From the NCBI GenBank assembly GCA_011032825.1, contig JAADJZ010000005.1:1431001-1495000 (forward strand): 64,000 nt of DNA, read 5' to 3'. Below the pieces are notes generated by a model. The model saw only the letters and a list, made by a program, of their open reading frames with translations. It did no database searches and was not told the DNA's origin. Below are positions 30,901 through 43,675 of the stretch, piece by piece. The position numbers and the translations under genes are program-made. Origin of the DNA: Massariosphaeria phaeospora. Its lineage: Eukaryota; Ascomycota; Dothideomycetes; Pleosporales. Numbering within the stretch: the stretch's first letter is position 1; every line of letters begins with the position of its first letter.

Positions 30901-33900
30901 TTGCTGAAGGCCCTGGAGTTTTTGTTCAAAGCTTGATTTCTTTCTATTGAAAAGCTTCCTTTCAATCATCGGCCACAATGCTGGGTCATGGGGATAGTTG
31001 GGTATGTATAATGACAGTCCAGCCAAGGCAAGCTGGACCCACGCCTCCGAGTTTATAGGATCGTTCTTTCTGGTCCATGCAATGCATCGTGTGAGTGACC
31101 CTTCGAGAAGGAGTCGGTAATCACTCGGTAGCTGAGCTTCAGTGGTGAACTGTATACCGCGATAATCCACCGAGCTGATAACATCTGAGTGTGAGGATGT
31201 TAGGTGATTGGCCAAGTTCCGATAGGCGCCTGGAATTGCATCCTGTTGCTCGTTGGTGATACGGTTACAGTCAAGCGATACGTGTTGGGCGAGAACGAAC
31301 AACTCCGCCTCGAACCGGTTGAGCTGGGCAAGCGACACTTCATCGGAATGTCCCAGCTTTCCCAATAACGAAATATGGAATCGTTCTTGGAGGACCATCT
31401 TATGCCCTGAACGCTGCTCTGGACCCACAAAGCGTGCTAGAGTTGAAAGTTGCTGAGGTGAACACTCCTGCGCCACTGTGGCGGGCGACAATTTCGTCCG
31501 TCTCCGAGCTAGTAAGGAAGATTTTGCGCGTACAACAGAGATTCCGGCCGGCGGCTCACGGTAATGAGGGTTGTTTGGTGACAGGTATGGCCGCGCTAGA
31601 TCCAAGAACTGGCAGAGACCCTCAAACTCATCCTCAAAATATGGGATGATGGCGACATCTTCTTCGCACACGCGTTCTTCAAGCTCGCGAACCGCATCCT
31701 CAAGATTCTATAAAAAATGTTAGGATCGCGGGGTCTTCTAGTGTGAAAGTTAACAACTTACGGTGATGAGTTCGACCGCGTCGACATCCTGCGTCCTCGC
31801 TAGCTCAAGAGCGCCGGAGAACCTGTCTCGAATCTGGATCATGCCATCGAGGCTAAGATTTGATCTCCACATGGCTGCATCCAATCGATCTGCAAGACCC
31901 TCTAGACTGAGTATTCCTTGAAGTTGCTTTTGCGTTTTCGGCGTAGTCGGTTTGAAGTAGCGCCAAATCCTCTCCATGCCGAGTCCAGTCGTGAGTTTCA
32001 CTTCCGACCCAAATATGGTCGCTTCTTTGGATAGTGAGGTGGTGAGATCTGTCAGATAAGCAGTCGAATGGTTCGGTATCGCGGAGACCTGCCCGGCATA
32101 CATCTTCAAATATGTTTGAAATGTCGCCCGGTCAAAGCCTGATCCATGTGTCATCTCTAAGAAGGCCCAAAACAACGTTCGAACAGCTTCCAAAGACTTT
32201 TCGTGGGACTAAAGTAACGTCAGCATTCTTGAAGCTTAGCTGTAGACGCATGTTCATACCTGCTCAAACTCTGAGGCCTTCCATATCTCTTCCACGCATT
32301 TCATCATGACCTGCAAATACGCACGCAAAAAGCCGGGCAGTTTTTGCTTCTCTTTCCTACGCTCAAACTTGGTCGATGGAATGATCTGGATGGCTTGTTG
32401 CATGTTGTGCAGATCCATCTCGAAATCGTACATTGAAGCGAACCAAACGGAAAGCGAGGCTGAAGAATATTTTCCATTCGAGCATAATTCATTATTGAGC
32501 GGATGATAGGGCTAGATTGTTTACAGTTAGCAGGGTTTTTGACGCGAAAGCTAACTTGACTTACCACCATGGCCAAGAGTTCACTGGGGACGTTGTTTGC
32601 CATGCAGCCTATCTTATCCTTATATTGTACCGCTCGAGCTTGCCATCTCTTAGATAGATAGTGGACATCATGCGATAGCTTTGCCCGAATCTGCTCGTAC
32701 TCGACGTCAACCTGTGTAATCAGAGATCCATTTGTCACCGAGTTCGAATTGGACAGAACGAGTCCCGATGAAGCCTGCGTTACGAAGCTTTGAAGTAGGT
32801 GAGTGTCCAATGTAGAAAGGTTCTCGAATGTAGCATCAATCGTAATGCTCAAACTCTTGTCGTTAACCCCGAAATGCCGAAAACGGTACAGCTGTGACTC
32901 AAGAGCATATGAAGGCAGATGTCGCTCACCCTGCTGGGGCATCTCGACAGAGTCATCAGTAAGAAGACATATCTCCACAGCGCGGTTCCTCATAGCTCTT
33001 GACAACTCTCCAAACCTAGGATCCATGGTCATAAAGATTCTGAAATCGGGATGCGGTCTGATGATGCGAGCTTCTCCGTCGCTCGTTGCGTGCTCGTTGA
33101 CGCTAAGATATCCATTGGGTTCGAGTAGGGAATTCAGCCGATCGAGTACTGCACTGCTACAGAGATTGGCATTGTCAAGAACAAGCCATTTGCCTTGCTC
33201 GAGAGCTTGGATGAGAATGCCATCAACCCAATGAAAACGCGCGCCATCGATTTGCTGAGGTGCCCCCAAGAGGTGTTGAAGGTCATGTAGAAGTTGGAGT
33301 GCGTCATCCGCACTTTGGTCATCTTGTGTTATCTGATCAAGAAGAGAGAGAACATCCTGGACGGAGCCAAAGGAGCCGTTCTCGATAAGCTCTATCAGTT
33401 CAATCAATGATGCTGAGGGTTGGCCGTGAGATACTACTTCGCGTCGCACGAAGTCTTGCACTCGTGTCAGGAAGTGGTGGATCTCCCTGGAAGGATCTAT
33501 CTGCTCATATCCACCAACCAAGTCCATGGCGTCGATATCGGCATTCATCGAAAAGGTCACCATGTTGGCACCGACCAAGGAAGCTAGCTGGTCGACCATG
33601 ATCGTTTTCCCAGACCCAGATGGCCCCACGATGACGACAGGCCAGTTTTGCCGTACGCTGACCATTAGTGCTTCTAGTGGACCCAATTGAGATAATCGCA
33701 GGCTGGACACAGAAGCCGACTGAGTGATGGATGGATTTCGCCGGAGCAACCCGAGACCGACTTGGAATGAGTCGGGGCTCAAATTATGGTAAAGGGTCAT
33801 GCGAGGCCGATGAGTCCCGTATATGCTTTCGAATAGCTTGAGTAACCGGAGCCTGTCAGTCTCGGTACGAAATCGTTGCACGAATACAGTATCGAGGTAG

Positions 33901-36900
33901 TCCCTTGCTGACCCCGGGCACACTTCCGATGCAAGCAATTGGAGCCATCGTAGGGTGTCTCGTAAGTTGAACTCCCAGGGAGAACCAAGGGCACCGAAAG
34001 CGCGTCGATTCACTACCTGGTCATCAAGCTCAGCAACGAAATTGATCAACTTCCTAACTTCGGCCTCCTCGATATTTGGAAAGACTTTGGCGCAAATCAG
34101 TGCCAAGTCCTCCGGGCGGAACACCTCGGCATAGACCACGGTGAAGCGATTGACAAAGGATGCTGGCAGGCCTTTGCGCCCACCACCTTGATGATGAGGA
34201 TTTTGCGCAGCGAATACACGGAAATCGGGATGCTTTTGGAATGTTTGGTCGAGTTCGGAGATGTAAACCTTACCACGGTGGTCGAGAACAGCGTTCAGTC
34301 CTTCAAGAACAGATTGCGAAGCGAGGTTCATCTCATCCAACAGGACCCAGTTACCGTTCTTCATAGCCTTGAGGAATGGCGCGTCACGCCAGGCGAATGT
34401 GCCAGCTTGACCGCCCTCTACTGGAACGTCGGATCCAAATAGATCCATGAGGTCAGTCTGCTCGGAAAGGTTTAACCGCGTCAATGGCTTGCCTATGGCT
34501 TTCGCGATTGCTGTGATGAGCGTAGTCTTGCCTACTCCCGGATTACCTTCAAGCAAGATCGGCTTTGGCAACTGTAGTGCGCGAACCACTCTCATGGCGT
34601 TGGAGCGGGTTGTTGGTGCGTCGAAGGAGAAATCCACCGTCTCCACGGCTTCCGAAACTTTCGGGATTGAGAATGAGCCTAGTTGAAGAGACCGATCCGT
34701 AACAACTACGTCGACTTGATCAAAGTACAACGGCCCAACATCTGTACCTAGCAATTTGCTGAGTCGGTGTAAACATGCCTGTCGTTCCTCACTGATCGAA
34801 CTCGCAGAGATGGCGAGTAGTCCTGCGGGATTTGCCCCAAGCGTGTCAATGAAAACCATCGATGCCCCATGCACCAGGCCAAAGACAGGATCGTCGTTCT
34901 CAGTATTGTTGATGAAACTAACCCAAGCAAGGGTGTCTCGGATAGAAATGGAAGATGCAACCGAAGTGTTGTACTTCTCGTTGAACCATTGCGCAAATGA
35001 AACGATTGCTCCCGCATGTTGTGCGATGTTTGTCTTCAGTTTAGATCGGACGATTTGCAAGATGTCTTCGACGTCAGCTAGGGCAGGGACCCAAATCTCG
35101 GTGAAACGGTTGCGAAGTGCCGGTGAGAGTTCTTTCTTGCCATAATCGCCGCCAGGGTTCATCGTTGCGAGGAACTGGAAGTCATCGGTAGCTGCAATGA
35201 ATGAATCTGTGGGCCCCTTTTCAGCTAGCAGCAATGTTCGCGAGGGTTCAAGAACGCTGTTCAGGCGCTCTAGAACGGAATCGTCAGCCAGTGAGATTTC
35301 GTCAAGGAGAAAAAATTGGCCAGTCTTCATGGCGTGCACTAGGCTTCCATCGGCCCATTCAAATAAGGCGCCAGCTTTGATACGATTGACTTGTATCTGC
35401 TCTCGGTGAGCAACAGGAATATTGTTTCGCATTGCTACATCGAGGTTATCGTACGCATCAAGTAGATGTACAAGATCGGTCTGCACAGGTGGTGAATCCA
35501 TCTCAGTATCCTGCAAAACAGATGATAGTTGGCGAGAGAGCAGTTCTTCGACTGCTGCCCTGTTGCGAATGGGTCGCTGTGCGCCAATCAGATCGCCAGT
35601 CTCTGTGTTCTGGTGCGCATTGACAATATGAAGTTGCTTATCGAAGGCATCAGCAAGCATTTGGCATACTGTGGTCTTCCCGCATCCTGTTTCTCCAACT
35701 AGCAGCACCGGCTCATTATTGCGGATAGCATTGGCAACCAATACAAACAGACGACGCATTGCCCGTGTCCATACTACGCCAGCGTCAGAGCCGCCTTTGT
35801 TCTTGTAAAGGCCGATCTCATCTGAAGCATTCTCGCTATAGAGCCGATCCTCGTCTATTTGAACTCGGGGTCCGTTCCGACTCATAACTGTCTCGATGAT
35901 TTTCTTCACAGCTATCCGCTCATCATCTTTGCGTACACGCTCAGCGAGCAGCATGTAGCCGTTGCTGGCAAGATCCTGAATGGTGTCCGCTTTCCGCTGA
36001 GCCCATCGAAATAAGTCTCTCAGGGTCGCAAAACTCTTCTGCTCGAACAGCCGGTTCTCCTGGCGGAGTGTCGAGAGCTCCTCGTATACTTTCACGATTC
36101 TTTTGCACCATGACTCGGGTATCATAGTACGCCGATGCAGAATCTCGGTGAGCTCTTCGACAGGTATGTCGTCGAAGTGAAGTTCAAGGAAACGGTTGCG
36201 GAAAGCGCGTGATAGAATCTTTCGACCCCCATATAGACCCGCAGGGTTCTGCGTGGCGAAGAGCATGAAGTCTTCGTGAGGTCGAACTACCTCCTGTGTT
36301 TCCGGAATTAAGAGTTCCCGGTTATCGTCCAGAAGTCGATTGAGCGCTTCTAGAACATCTGTGGGCGCAAGATTAAGTTCATCGAGCACAATCCAATGTC
36401 CTTCTCGTAACGCTTGTACAAGGATACCTTCCTGGAAAGTGAGCTTTCCATCGACTCCAGAAACGTATGAGCCAAGGTACTCTTGCAAATCAGTGTGTTC
36501 GTGATTGTTGATGCGAACAAACTTATTACCGGAACGCTTCGCAAGGTATTCAATCATACTGGTTTTGCCTGAAGATGTCGGACCCTGGATTAAGACTGGG
36601 TATCGTCGTGTCGAAGCGGCCCTAATAAGATTGTTCATATTTCGCTGTACAAATGGTGTGATGATGTAATGAGGCTGTTCTTCGACAGGCTGAATGCCTT
36701 GCCGTAGCCAATAGTGGCCTTGCCTAACGTAGCTCCTCTCATCGCTAGGTTGCTGAAGGGGCTTGCCGAGCTCTGTTTTCACACTAGACTTGTGTGGGAA
36801 GAGATGCTGTGTGATGAGAGGAGCAACTAGATCCTCAGAGGCTTTTCCGAGAAAGGTTAAAAAGCTGATGTGGAAGCCTTCATATAGAGCACGCCTCAGA

Positions 36901-39734
36901 GTGCAGAGAGGTCTGATATCGTTTGCATACGACAAAGTCCTGGTTAGGGTTCTTAAACTGAAATGCGCTTTCTGGTCCGCGCCGTCAACCAGCATGTTTG
37001 CCTTGGCAAGCTGCTGAATGTCGAGATAAAGATTTGTAACATCAAGGGCGGTCTTAATAATTGCGGGCTCGTTGGTCTCTCCACCCAGATACTTCTCCAC
37101 GATGTTGCATAGACTCCTCTTGTCACTATCCGGGCTTTCAACATACAACTCTGTGAACCTTGAGCGAATGCCTGGTGGAAGGTCTTTCTTGCCAACATCT
37201 GTGGCAGGGTTCATGGCTGCGAACACCCTGAAGTTTGGATGTGCAACCACCCTCTCAACGTTTCCTGTCTCTGTAAGTAGGATTGAGGGCGTCCCATCTG
37301 GACCTCCACCAAGCAGATCCGCAAGCGCCTCGAGCGTGTCTGAAGAAGCCAGGTTGATCTCGTCAAGCAACACCCAATCACCATTCCGCACAGCTTTCAC
37401 GATGTTGCCCTCTAGAAAAGAGAAAGCGAAAGCCTCAGAACCATTCGCTAGCTGGGCCTCGAGATCGTGGAGGTCTGTCGCAAATTTTTGCCATCGTGCT
37501 TTGGGGAACCCGGCAGGAAGTGAATCTACTTTTCGTTTCTTCTTCGGCTGGCCTCCTTCGGGGTCTGGAGACGACGTCTGAGATTCGTGTGTTTTGCGCG
37601 CTGCATCAACCATCTTTAGAGCCTCGCTCCACAGCAGACACACGCGCTTCCATTCGCCCTTTGCAACGCGCTTTCCAAGCATGTTGATGAACCGCTCATT
37701 TTTCTTCCGCGAGAAGGTGCTGTCAAAGAGATCATCGAATTCGTCCTTGAGTGGTATAATCAGACTGCGAACATTGACCGGCTTATACCCTCCCAGCAAA
37801 TCTCCGCTCTCACTCTGTTGCGACAAATTGAATGCAACCAGTTTCCTGCCTAACTGTTCTGCCAGATACTGTATGCATGTCGTCTTCCCGGTTCCTGTCT
37901 CACCAACCAACAAGAGAGGCTCCTGACGGTCAACGGCCACAGCGATCTTCTCGAGTAATCGCAACGTGTAATCGTTAGTGGAGAACGGTCGTCCTGATGT
38001 CGGCCGCTTTGCGACTCTATGTCTTGCTAGACTTGCTCGTCCAATGCGGATGGTACCCGACCCTGTACTCTTGGCCGGAACTTCGAGTTTCACCTCGCGG
38101 CTTCGAAGTAAGTGATCGCGCCTTTGAGGGTCAATGTGCAACTCTTCGGCCACACAAGCCATCAACCTGACACGCATTTGGTCACTCCGTAGACTGCCAG
38201 CAAAGCAGTCCAAAGCTTCCATGAATATGTCGTCCATTCGAGCCGCGTTAAACGAGGAAGACTTCGCCAGTAAGACAGCCACCCTATCGCACCATTTCAA
38301 AAGGTCTCGGGGTGTCAGTGCTCGCAAAGATGTACCGTTCTCGGATGAGAATTTGGCGTCAGAACACAGATCGAGGAGCCGAGCGTACACTCCCATGATT
38401 CCGGGAATATGTTTTTCAAGTGTGGAATATCTGGTTGAGATAATCTCCCTGAATTCCGAGAGCGCTGGCATGTCGACGGTTATTGAAGTCCAGAATCTAT
38501 GGCCGATCATGTTCTGTCTAGGGATAATTTCTTGTCCTCTGGAATTTAGGGTGCTACGCATGGTGGCAATAATGCGAAAGCCCCTTGCTGCTCTGATCGA
38601 CTCTCCTCTACTCGGTATGAGCAGCTCACCCCGTTCGATGAGAGGAAGAAGTGTGCTGATCACATCGTTAGGTGCGCGATCCAGATCCTCAATAAATATC
38701 CATCGTCCTTCTTTCACCGCAGTCGTGAGCACACCTGGGCGCCAGTTGAATGTACCAGGCTTCGATCCAGTTGCATACATGCCGACTAGCAGTTTCGCGT
38801 CGCTCTGTTCGTTGAGATGAAGAGTGACCATTGAATTCAACTTGTTCAAGTGCCACGCAAAGTGCCGTACTAGGAGAGTTTTTCCAGAGCCTGCCAGACC
38901 AGTAAGAAGGAGAGGACTAGAGCCGAGAAGTCCCTGCGCAACACTCTTCAGATTGGAGGCAGTAGTCGGCGTGGTAACAAGGTCAGATGGTTTTCCTTCG
39001 GATGGTACTCCATCAAGTCGCGGTAGGAGGATGCCGCTGATATCTACGGTATATGGCGACAGTTGTCTGCGTAGGTCTTCAGCAACCGATCCGCTCCCTT
39101 CTCTCCGTTTTGCCTGGAGACTAGACTGTAGATTGGACCACCTCTTCTCTTCCCATAATGACAGAAACCTGTAATCGATAGTCCGGCCTTCCCACTCTCC
39201 AGATACATTCTCTTCACCAACATATCTCTTGAGCATCTCCTGGGTCGCATGATCCGCAGCGTGGGCATATGTGCAGAAGACCCGGACCGCTAAATACCGC
39301 ACAGCTCTACTCGAATGGCGAAACAGTCTTTCCAATGCTGCCGGGCGCACATATTTTGAGAAGCTGCGGCAATCAGAGCTGAGGAGTCGAAACGTGCCTA
39401 ATAGGGCTAGCAGTAGAGTGGGTTCCTTTTCAGCATGGCCGTGGGCTTGTAGCGGTGCTGATTTCCGGGAACGAAGAAATTCAACCTGGGAACTAGAGGC
39501 TAGAAAGCGTTCGGCGTGCTCTGCGAGATGAGGCGCAAGCGGTAAGATGCGCCCGAAGGCAGCGATTTTTGCTTCAGAGTGGGGGCCAGAAGAGATCCAC
39601 CGAGCGCATATTTCCACAAGCAATCCTTCATGCTGGAGCAATACACCATCGGTGAATTTTGGATTCAGCGCATCCGTGGCGAGCGATTCGATCGTGACCG
39701 TTTTACCGGCCGAAGGCGTGATGTGTCCCTCCAT
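24937..39734 (-). CDS. MDN1: Midasin, dynein-like AAA+ ATPase of 60S ribosome assembly
   Basis: Four exons: 39734-32565, 32511-32260, 32208-31762 and 31707-24937. Introns are 53, 51 and 54 bp. They give 4,879 residues, close to the usual 4,900. Six AAA+ modules are marked by Walker A motifs at about residues 279 (GLAGSGKT), 611 (GETGTGKT), 1051 (GPTSSGKT), 1347 (GETGCGKT), 1730 (GNPGVGKT) and 2037 (GPSGSGKT). A long helical linker follows, then an Asp/Glu-rich region at about 4020-4590. The C-terminal MIDAS domain has D-x-S-x-S as DDSKS at about 4653. By family, the MIDAS domain grips Ytm1 and Rsa4 on pre-60S particles, and ATP-driven remodelling releases them in nucleolus and nucleoplasm. 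All three introns are packed between the AAA ring and the linker. The start is the first ATG of the frame, 279 bp from the divergent bL12 gene. Confidence 0.97.
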
Positions 39735-40013
39735 GTCTGGCGAGAGAATTTCGTATATGACCGTCTGGGCGCCGTCCCATAGTTTTCACGCAGTTCTATC
39801 GCCTCAGACGCACGCGGTGATGTTGTTGCAAGTGCAGCGCTTGCTGTCCAAAAAAAGCTCGAAGTTCAACTTTCACGCCAAGCCGCCAAACCGCTTCCAT
39901 CGCCGGGCTGCAGCCGGGCTCCGCAAAATCTCGAGAAAGCTCAACACCACCGACTGGACCATCAACGCGCAGTGCTGCCCCTCGTCCGTCGTCCGTCGCC
40001 CGCCGCCCACACA

Positions 40014-40621
40014 ATGTCTGCTCCTGCATCTCGCGCCCTGAGGCGCTGTGTGTGCAACGTCAGGGCCTCGCCCTCGTACCTCCGCCCCGCCACAGCGTCG
40101 CTCGCACACCAACGAACAACACCGCGGAGGTGGGCTTCCGCCGAAGCTGTGGCTGCTACGAATCCCAAAATCACTACCATCGTCGACCAGATCAGCCAAT
40201 TGACATTACTGGAGACGGCAGACCTGGTGTCGTTATTGAAGGTATGGCAGGCCGTGGTGGGTGGGCGGGCAGAGGATCTGTATTGACCGTGCTCTAGACC
40301 CGCCTCAACATCCCCGACATGCCCATGGGCAACTTCAGCGCCGGCCCCGCCGCCGCCGCACCCGCGCCCGTCGAAGAAGAAGAAGCCGCGCCCGCCGCCG
40401 CCGAGAAGACGCTCTTCAACCTGAAGCTCGAGAAGTTCGACGCGGGCGCGAAGCCCAAGGTGATCAAGGAGATCAAGGCCATGCTGGGCCTCAGCTTGGT
40501 CGACAGCAAGAAGTTTGTCGAGAGCGCGCCGAAGACGATGAAGGAGGCCGTGCCCAAGGAGGAGGCGGAGAAGATTGTCGCGACGCTGAAGGCGCTGGGG
40601 GCGACGGTGGTCATGGAGTAG
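40014..40621 (+). CDS. MNP1: Mitochondrial ribosomal protein bL12m
   Basis: Two exons, 40014-40241 and 40298-40621, with a 56-bp intron (GTATGG...CTCTAG). The product is 183 residues. Residues 1 to about 42 are Arg/Ser/Ala-rich without acids, a mitochondrial targeting sequence. An N-terminal dimerisation helix (ITTIVDQISQLTLLETADLVSLLK) is followed by an Ala/Pro/Glu hinge. The C-terminal L7/L12 domain is complete, with EKFDAGAKPKVIKEIK, LGLSLVDSKKFVESAPK and EAEKIVATLKALGATVVME. The protein forms the flexible stalk that recruits translation factors to the mitochondrial large subunit. Confidence 0.95.
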
Positions 40622-40848
40622 ATGGGCTGTGTGTATAGAGGGACCGAGTCTATCTGGCAGGGGCGAGGTGTACTATAACATGGGCATTTCCGCGTGTACA
40701 GATCTAGTTGCACTTGTTGACGTATTTAATCCGCAACAAATGCATGCTGCATGGTATCTCTCCACCCAAACGCCCGCCAAAGACGCGACTTTTCCTACCC
40801 AGAACCGTGAGAAGCGCCACAACACCCAATTGGACTATTTTCCAGTAT

Positions 40849-41644
40849 TCAGCCAAACTTGATCCCATTCTCCCGATCGTCCCGCTCCTCCACCCCGCCC
40901 AAGTAATCATCCTCGCCCAGCTCGCTGCACTCGTCCCACATCATCTCCATCTCCTTCTCCTCGTCGCCGTCGACGGTCCAGATATTCTCCCGCAGCCTCT
41001 TGTGCCGCTCGCGATCTTCCTCAATGCGCTGCATCACCTGCGTCTTGTCTAGCCGCCCGCCGCCGTTCCTCGCATTCGCGCCGGCGCCCGCAGCTGCAGT
41101 GCCGTCCGGCGTGGCGTCGTCTGCGATGAAGGGGTGCGAGGGCGCGATGTCGCGTGACCGCAGCACGGCTTCGAGCTCGGAGACGGTCTCGGGGAGGAGC
41201 AGCGTTTTGGCCTGCAGAGCTTGCAGGACCTGAGAGCATTGTCAGCACCAAACCATATGCGTATGCCGTAGCAGGACAGCGAAGCCTGAACTGCACGGGG
41301 ACGCCACACACCTTCCTCACCACCCTCACGTTCGCCGCGCCCGTGCCGTCAACCGGCACCACGGCCTCGACGACGCGGAAGACATCGCGCTGCATGCGGC
41401 GCACGAACTCGACGGCGCCCTCGCGGTTGGCCAGGTCGCACAGGTGCTCGATGAAGAACATGATGTTGGCGCGCGTGTTCATGCTGGTGCGCTCCAGCTG
41501 CTCGAGGATGCAGCTGTGCAGGTCTTCCTCCATCTCGCGGTTCTTGAGCGCGAACACGGCGGCTTTCTGCAGCGACGTGTGCGAGGCCGAGAGGTGCGAG
41601 AGCAGCGTGGTGAAGCGCATGCGCACTTCGAAGGGGTCGGCCAT
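40849..41644 (-). CDS. CTK3: CTD kinase subunit gamma (Ctk3/Lsg1)
   Basis: Two exons, 41644-41312 and 41229-40849, with an 82-bp intron. The product is 237 residues. MADPFEVRMRFTTLLSHLSAS begins a CID-like helical domain and is characteristic of fungal Ctk3; LHSCILEQLERTSMNTRANI continues it. The C-terminal half (LDKTQVMQRIEEDRERHKRLRE) is the part that binds the kinase/cyclin pair, and the acidic tail is typical. The protein is the regulatory third subunit of the kinase that phosphorylates Ser2 of the RNA polymerase II tail. A (GAGGGC)n repeat lies directly before the start codon and keeps the frame open upstream, so a longer N-terminus cannot be fully excluded. Confidence 0.92.
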
Positions 41645-41955
41645 GGCGGGGAGGGCGAGGGCGAGGGCGAGGGCGAGGGCGAGGGCGAGGGCGAGGGGGA
41701 GGAAGCGCGGGCAGAAGCACAGCAACAGCAGCGCGGCCCTCGATTGAAGCGTGAGAGGTGAGAGCTGCCCAGCTGAGCTCTGGCCGACCGCCGGTTGTTG
41801 GAGGGGTGAGGCGCCTGGCCCGTGCTCGGTTTTTTCTACCGACCTAGGCACTCTAGGTACGCTCCAGAAATCGTCAGCATCGCACTTCGACCACGACCCT
41901 TCCCCTCTCCACGACCCAGCACCACGAGTCGCGGCAAGCCACATCCACAGCAATC
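41645..41955. promoter_or_regulatory. Divergent promoter of CTK3 and PRO3
   Basis: 311 bp separate the two start codons. Apart from the hexanucleotide repeat and CA/CT-rich leader on the PRO3 side, no site stands out. Confidence 0.5.
41649..41698. repeat. GAGGGC hexanucleotide microsatellite
   Basis: About eight perfect GAGGGC units stand a few bases before the Ctk3 start codon (minus strand). The six-base unit keeps the upstream frame open, as an Ala-Leu repeat. Confidence 0.95.
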
Positions 41956-42997
41956 ATGTCCGCCCCGCAAGACTCCGAAGGCCTGACATTGACCGTCCTA
42001 GGCGCCGGTACGCCTCTCTACGTCCCATCGCACCCCGCGCCCCCCGCACAAGCAACCCCCACGAAGCACCGCTAACACCTCCCCAGGCACCATGGGCGTT
42101 GCCATCATGGGCGGCGTCATGTCGTCCCTCGCCGACGCGAAGCTACGCTCGGCAACCTCGCAAACCTCCTCGTCCTCGTCCTCCGACTCCACCCCAGCCC
42201 GCCTCCCCGCCAAATTCATCGCCTGCGACCAGCGCACCGAAGCCGAAGCCACCGTCCGCGTCGCCCTCTCCCACTACTCGTTCCCCCTCCGCACCCTCAC
42301 CAACCAAAACCTCGAGGGCGTTCAATCCGCCGACATCATCCTGCTGGCGTGCAAACCACAAGGCTTCAAGACGATCCTGGGCGAGCCGGGCATGCGCGAC
42401 GCGCTGCGCTCCAAGCTGCTGATCTCCATCCTCGCCGGCGTCACGCAGCCACAGATCGAGCAGTTCCTGTACCCGGAGGGCAGCCCGGCAGATGCATGCC
42501 GCGTCGTGCGCGTCATGCCCAACACGGCGAGCTTCGTGCGCGAGAGCATGAGCGTCATCGAGACATCGGACCCGCCGCTGTCGGACGAACAAGCCAAGCT
42601 CGTGGCCTTCATCTTCAACGCCATCGGCCGCACCGTGACGCTGGGGCCCGCGCAGATGGACGCTAGCACCGCGCTGTGCGGCTCGGGGCCTGCTTTCTTC
42701 GCGCTGATGCTGGAAGCTGCGGCCGACGGCGGCGTCGCCATGGGCCTGCCGCGCGCAGAGGCGCAGCTGATGGCCGCGCAGACAATGCGGGGCACCACGG
42801 GGCTGGTGCTGAATGGCGAGCATCCGGCCATTCTGCGGGACAAGGTGTCGACGCCGGGCGGGTGCACGATTGGCGGGTTGATGGTGCTGGAGGAGGGCAC
42901 GGTGCGGGGCGTGGTGTCGCGGGCCATCAGGGAGGCTACGGTTGTGGCGAGCCAGCTGGGACAGGGCGCGACGAACGTGAATGGGACGAGGCATTAG
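41956..42997 (+). CDS. PRO3: Pyrroline-5-carboxylate reductase
   Basis: Two exons, 41956-42007 and 42087-42997; the 79-bp intron has GTACGC, a GCTAAC branch site and CCCCAG. The product is 320 residues. The NADP-binding GAGTMG loop is split by the intron (residues 16-21). ACKPQ and MPNT (in RVMPNTASF) are family signatures, and CGSGPAFF and the C-terminal DKVSTPGGCTIGGL form the P5CR dimer/active-site region. The enzyme reduces pyrroline-5-carboxylate to proline in the cytosol, the last step of proline synthesis. A Ser-rich insert (about residues 38-52) between the first beta-alpha unit and the second strand is longer than in yeast. Confidence 0.96.
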
Positions 42998-43675
42998 ACG
43001 GGTAGTCGACTCAAGAGTTAATAACAAACACGATAAGAGTGTGAAACCCCAAGTCGTACAAAAACAAGAACCTACATAGAAGACTAGGTTAAACGTCAAA
43101 TTCCCCCCAAAAAAAACTTGTAACAATACCCCAACATGTTCGCCCAATCTAAGGGGAAATTCGCATCCCCAGAACCTATGGATCAGCGCACCTCCAAAAC
43201 GATTCTACCAACGTAGCAATACTAACGCTACAAAGCTACAACTCCCCACACAGCGTCAACTCAATACTATCATATACACGAACGAGGAAATCTACGTTGC
43301 AGATAGTCTGTTCCTGGGTACGAGGAATTTGCTAACGCGTTCAACCTCGCCTAGTTCTATCATGACATTCAGTAGTTATCTACACTATCCACATTGCTAG
43401 CTAACTAAGCTCTTTGCCCCCTATACCCACCATGGGTAGGGAGGGGTGTCACAATACACGATACACGATAGACACACCGAAGCGTCCCATCCCGCCCCGC
43501 CCGCCTAGCCCTCTCGGAAAGAAAGGAAAAAAGGAGTCGAGTCGAGTAGTCCATGCCACGCATACCATTCCGTCTATATATCTGTCTCCTCTCTCAGCCC
43601 CTATTAATACACCGCACCCTACCCCCTCTCCCTCCACTCGCCCAACATGCCCTCTACCCACCCTACTAACCCCCC
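42998..43675. other. Convergent intergenic region, no gene seen
   Basis: 678 bp between the PRO3 stop and the end of the RING/RS gene. The left half is AT-rich with an A8 run (about 43111). No frame is convincing. Confidence 0.5.
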
